This document shows, in pieces, positions 62,801 to 64,000 of a stretch of DNA of 64,000 bases (the first letter of the stretch is position 1; each line of letters starts with the position of its first letter). A program made the translations under genes and the position numbers. The DNA is from Ochromonas danica (lineage: Eukaryota > Sar > Chrysophyceae > Chromulinales > Chromulinaceae). The notes under the pieces were generated by a model, which had not been told where the DNA came from, did no database searches, and saw only the letters and a list, made by a program, of their open reading frames with translations. The stretch is from assembly GCA_015146655.1 (NCBI GenBank), contig VKHL01000019.1, positions 62,001 to 126,000 on the forward strand, written 5' to 3'.

Positions 62801-64000
62801 TGAGAGCAGAGGATCATCGGCTGGGCAGACTCTTTCACAACGTGCAAATCCCGCCATCCAACACAGTGCAAGTACTTACACATTATTTCGAACGACAGCT
62901 GGGCATGCTGCATCAAGATATTTGCTTTGATCTCACCCATGTGCTTTACTCTTTCTTCCGCGATCTTCAAGACGTGGTGCTGTTCATTGAAATGAAAAGA
63001 AAAGATCTGACTTTCCACGTTGACCAGCGCTCTGTCCCAATTGTTTCTCAACCACTCAATGGCAATGCTCCTCCAGGCACATCTACTGGAAGTAGTGAAG
63101 TCAACGACAGAGAAGGCATTATTCTGAAAATGTTCGAAGCAATTATTGATCGACAACCAACAATTCTCGAGCGCTCCATGGACCTTTTCTATCCATTGCT
63201 AGTCTATCCCGCAAGTGTCCAGTCCAAAGAAATTATCGACCAGATGATCTTGGCCTTGCACACTTTCCACAATGTTACGAGTGAAGTAGACCAAGTAACG
63301 ATGGCTAGTGTTGGTGTCCTCGACTTCTTGGCTGTTTTCGATCGCATTCTATGCGACCACATCAATCGATTGATTCAGATTCCTCATCTCTATGATGTCT
63401 ACAACACTGTGCTGGACTACACAATCAATCATTCTGTGCCTGTTTATCGCTACAATAACATGTTGGGATTGTTGGAGAAGTTGCGTATGAGTCGAGTAGC
63501 CAACTATGACAGCATCCTCTCCAATCCCAGCAATCACATGACCGCTTGGGAACCCTTGAGCTACACGCGCTGTATTAGTGGATTCTATAAAACAGGAAGC
63601 AACATATTACCTATCTTGCTGACAGCCGAGTTCGTACGAGATGCTGTACTCAAGAAGGTTTGCAGTAAGATGGTTGCACTAATGAGCGAGAATGATCTTG
63701 GACATGGCATCAACTTGCAGATCCTAACGGACTTTAAGTTCAGAGATCATGTGGCGACATTTATACCTTCCACCACAGCCTCCACTGATAACAACTCTAC
63801 TTTGTCTACTTCTGCATTGTTGCTGTTGGCGGCAGTGTATGAGTATGGTAAAATATATCGTAACGATCAGTCTTTCTGGCATGATATCTTACGAATGGTG
63901 ACTGTCTGGACATCGAGCTATCCTTGCAGCTACTTCCTTGTCCGATCCCCGTGTCTTATCTATAACTCCATTGGGAATGACGGGCAAGTAAAGAATGTTG
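53793..64000 (+). CDS. divergent dynein heavy chain with degenerate AAA1 (3' end off window)
   Basis: Exons: 53793 to 54794 (or 54791), 54863-61332, 61413 to the edge; frame is kept throughout, about 3350 residues so far. The tail motif is at about 310-333 (LSVFKYYRLWKPFLLWRKHV), as in axonemal heavy chains. Linker sequence is poorly conserved. AAA1 (about 1850-2200) keeps its frame, with YGLKYNGYNQRLAVHPVVDK, SGLWVTLINNDRY, MKFVVMNSHLPSATLF and LFRPLTIPTVNL in canonical order. However, the Walker A site reads NPINTTSTHSVGSV and Walker B reads TLINNDR instead of CFDEFNR. AAA2 has GNAGVGKTELV (about 2317). AAA3 has GEVGSGRRSLL (about 2822), IFIEDVNLD and YIAAMTQRSSGRQV. AAA4-AAA6 and the microtubule-binding stalk are outside the window. 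Human DNHD1, also a divergent dynein-like chain, is the comparison to make. Either a structural pseudo-motor or one driven by other sites. Confidence 0.85.

Noticed and set aside
1-64000. CRISPR arrays, tRNA or rRNA genes, bacterial operons
   Set aside because: No regularly spaced repeats, no cloverleaf or rRNA core sequence noticed, and spliceosomal introns throughout.

Overview
This is a gene-dense eukaryotic nuclear segment of about 64 kb. It holds roughly 22 protein-coding genes on both strands, with short GT-AG introns (about 57-126 bp) and intergenic spaces of mostly 100-600 bp. Two proteins begin with a signal peptide followed by an aromatic residue and a transit-peptide-like stretch (ATA|FLP at 26589 and VLA|YVN at 51174). 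That is the bipartite targeting signal of secondary, red-lineage plastids. Together with flagellar genes (a dynein heavy chain, CFAP99 and a coiled-coil protein), this points to a flagellate photosynthetic stramenopile or a related alga. I cannot name a genus. No prokaryotic features, rRNA, tRNA, CRISPR array or virus-like element was recognised.

Layout: 1-5.8 kb, an SMCHD1-like chromatin ATPase (minus, running off the left edge); 6.1-11.5 kb, an unknown mitochondrial-looking protein, a NudC chaperone and a TMEM8/PGAP6-like membrane protein; 11.7-18.6 kb, a SWI3/SMARCC remodeller subunit, an unknown myristoylatable protein, anamorsin/Dre2 and the AMPK beta subunit; 19-26 kb, an unknown 280-aa protein and an unrecognised 1650-aa helical protein; 26-30 kb, a small plastid-targeted basic protein, a coiled-coil protein and an unknown protein. 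At 30.2-33.6 kb lies the only rearranged stretch: two copies of a 125-bp repeat, a long hairpin, an 8-bp minisatellite, a 627-bp duplicated fragment of an LRR gene, and then the LRR gene itself. At 34.2-46 kb come NHP2, CDP-diacylglycerol synthase, three unknown proteins (one multi-pass, one polyQ), syntaxin-16/Tlg2 and a KH protein. At 46.5-54 kb come SF3B2, CFAP99, a plastid/thylakoid SDR and a BMT5-like methyltransferase. At 53.8-64 kb lies the first half of a very divergent dynein heavy chain, running off the right edge.

Most genes are housekeeping and sit in alternating divergent and convergent pairs; I see no pathway cluster. Two things stand out. First, the dynein heavy chain keeps the recognisable framework of AAA1, AAA2 and AAA3, but AAA1, the site that powers every motile dynein, has lost both its Walker A and Walker B residues, while AAA2 keeps an intact P-loop. 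Second, four of the divergent intergenic regions carry two copies of the octamer TTAACTTA, in three of them pointing outward at the two genes, which suggests a shared bidirectional promoter element.

Gene models were built by hand from splice sites and reading-frame continuity; exon coordinates are in the entries. Family names rest on remembered motifs, not on a search.
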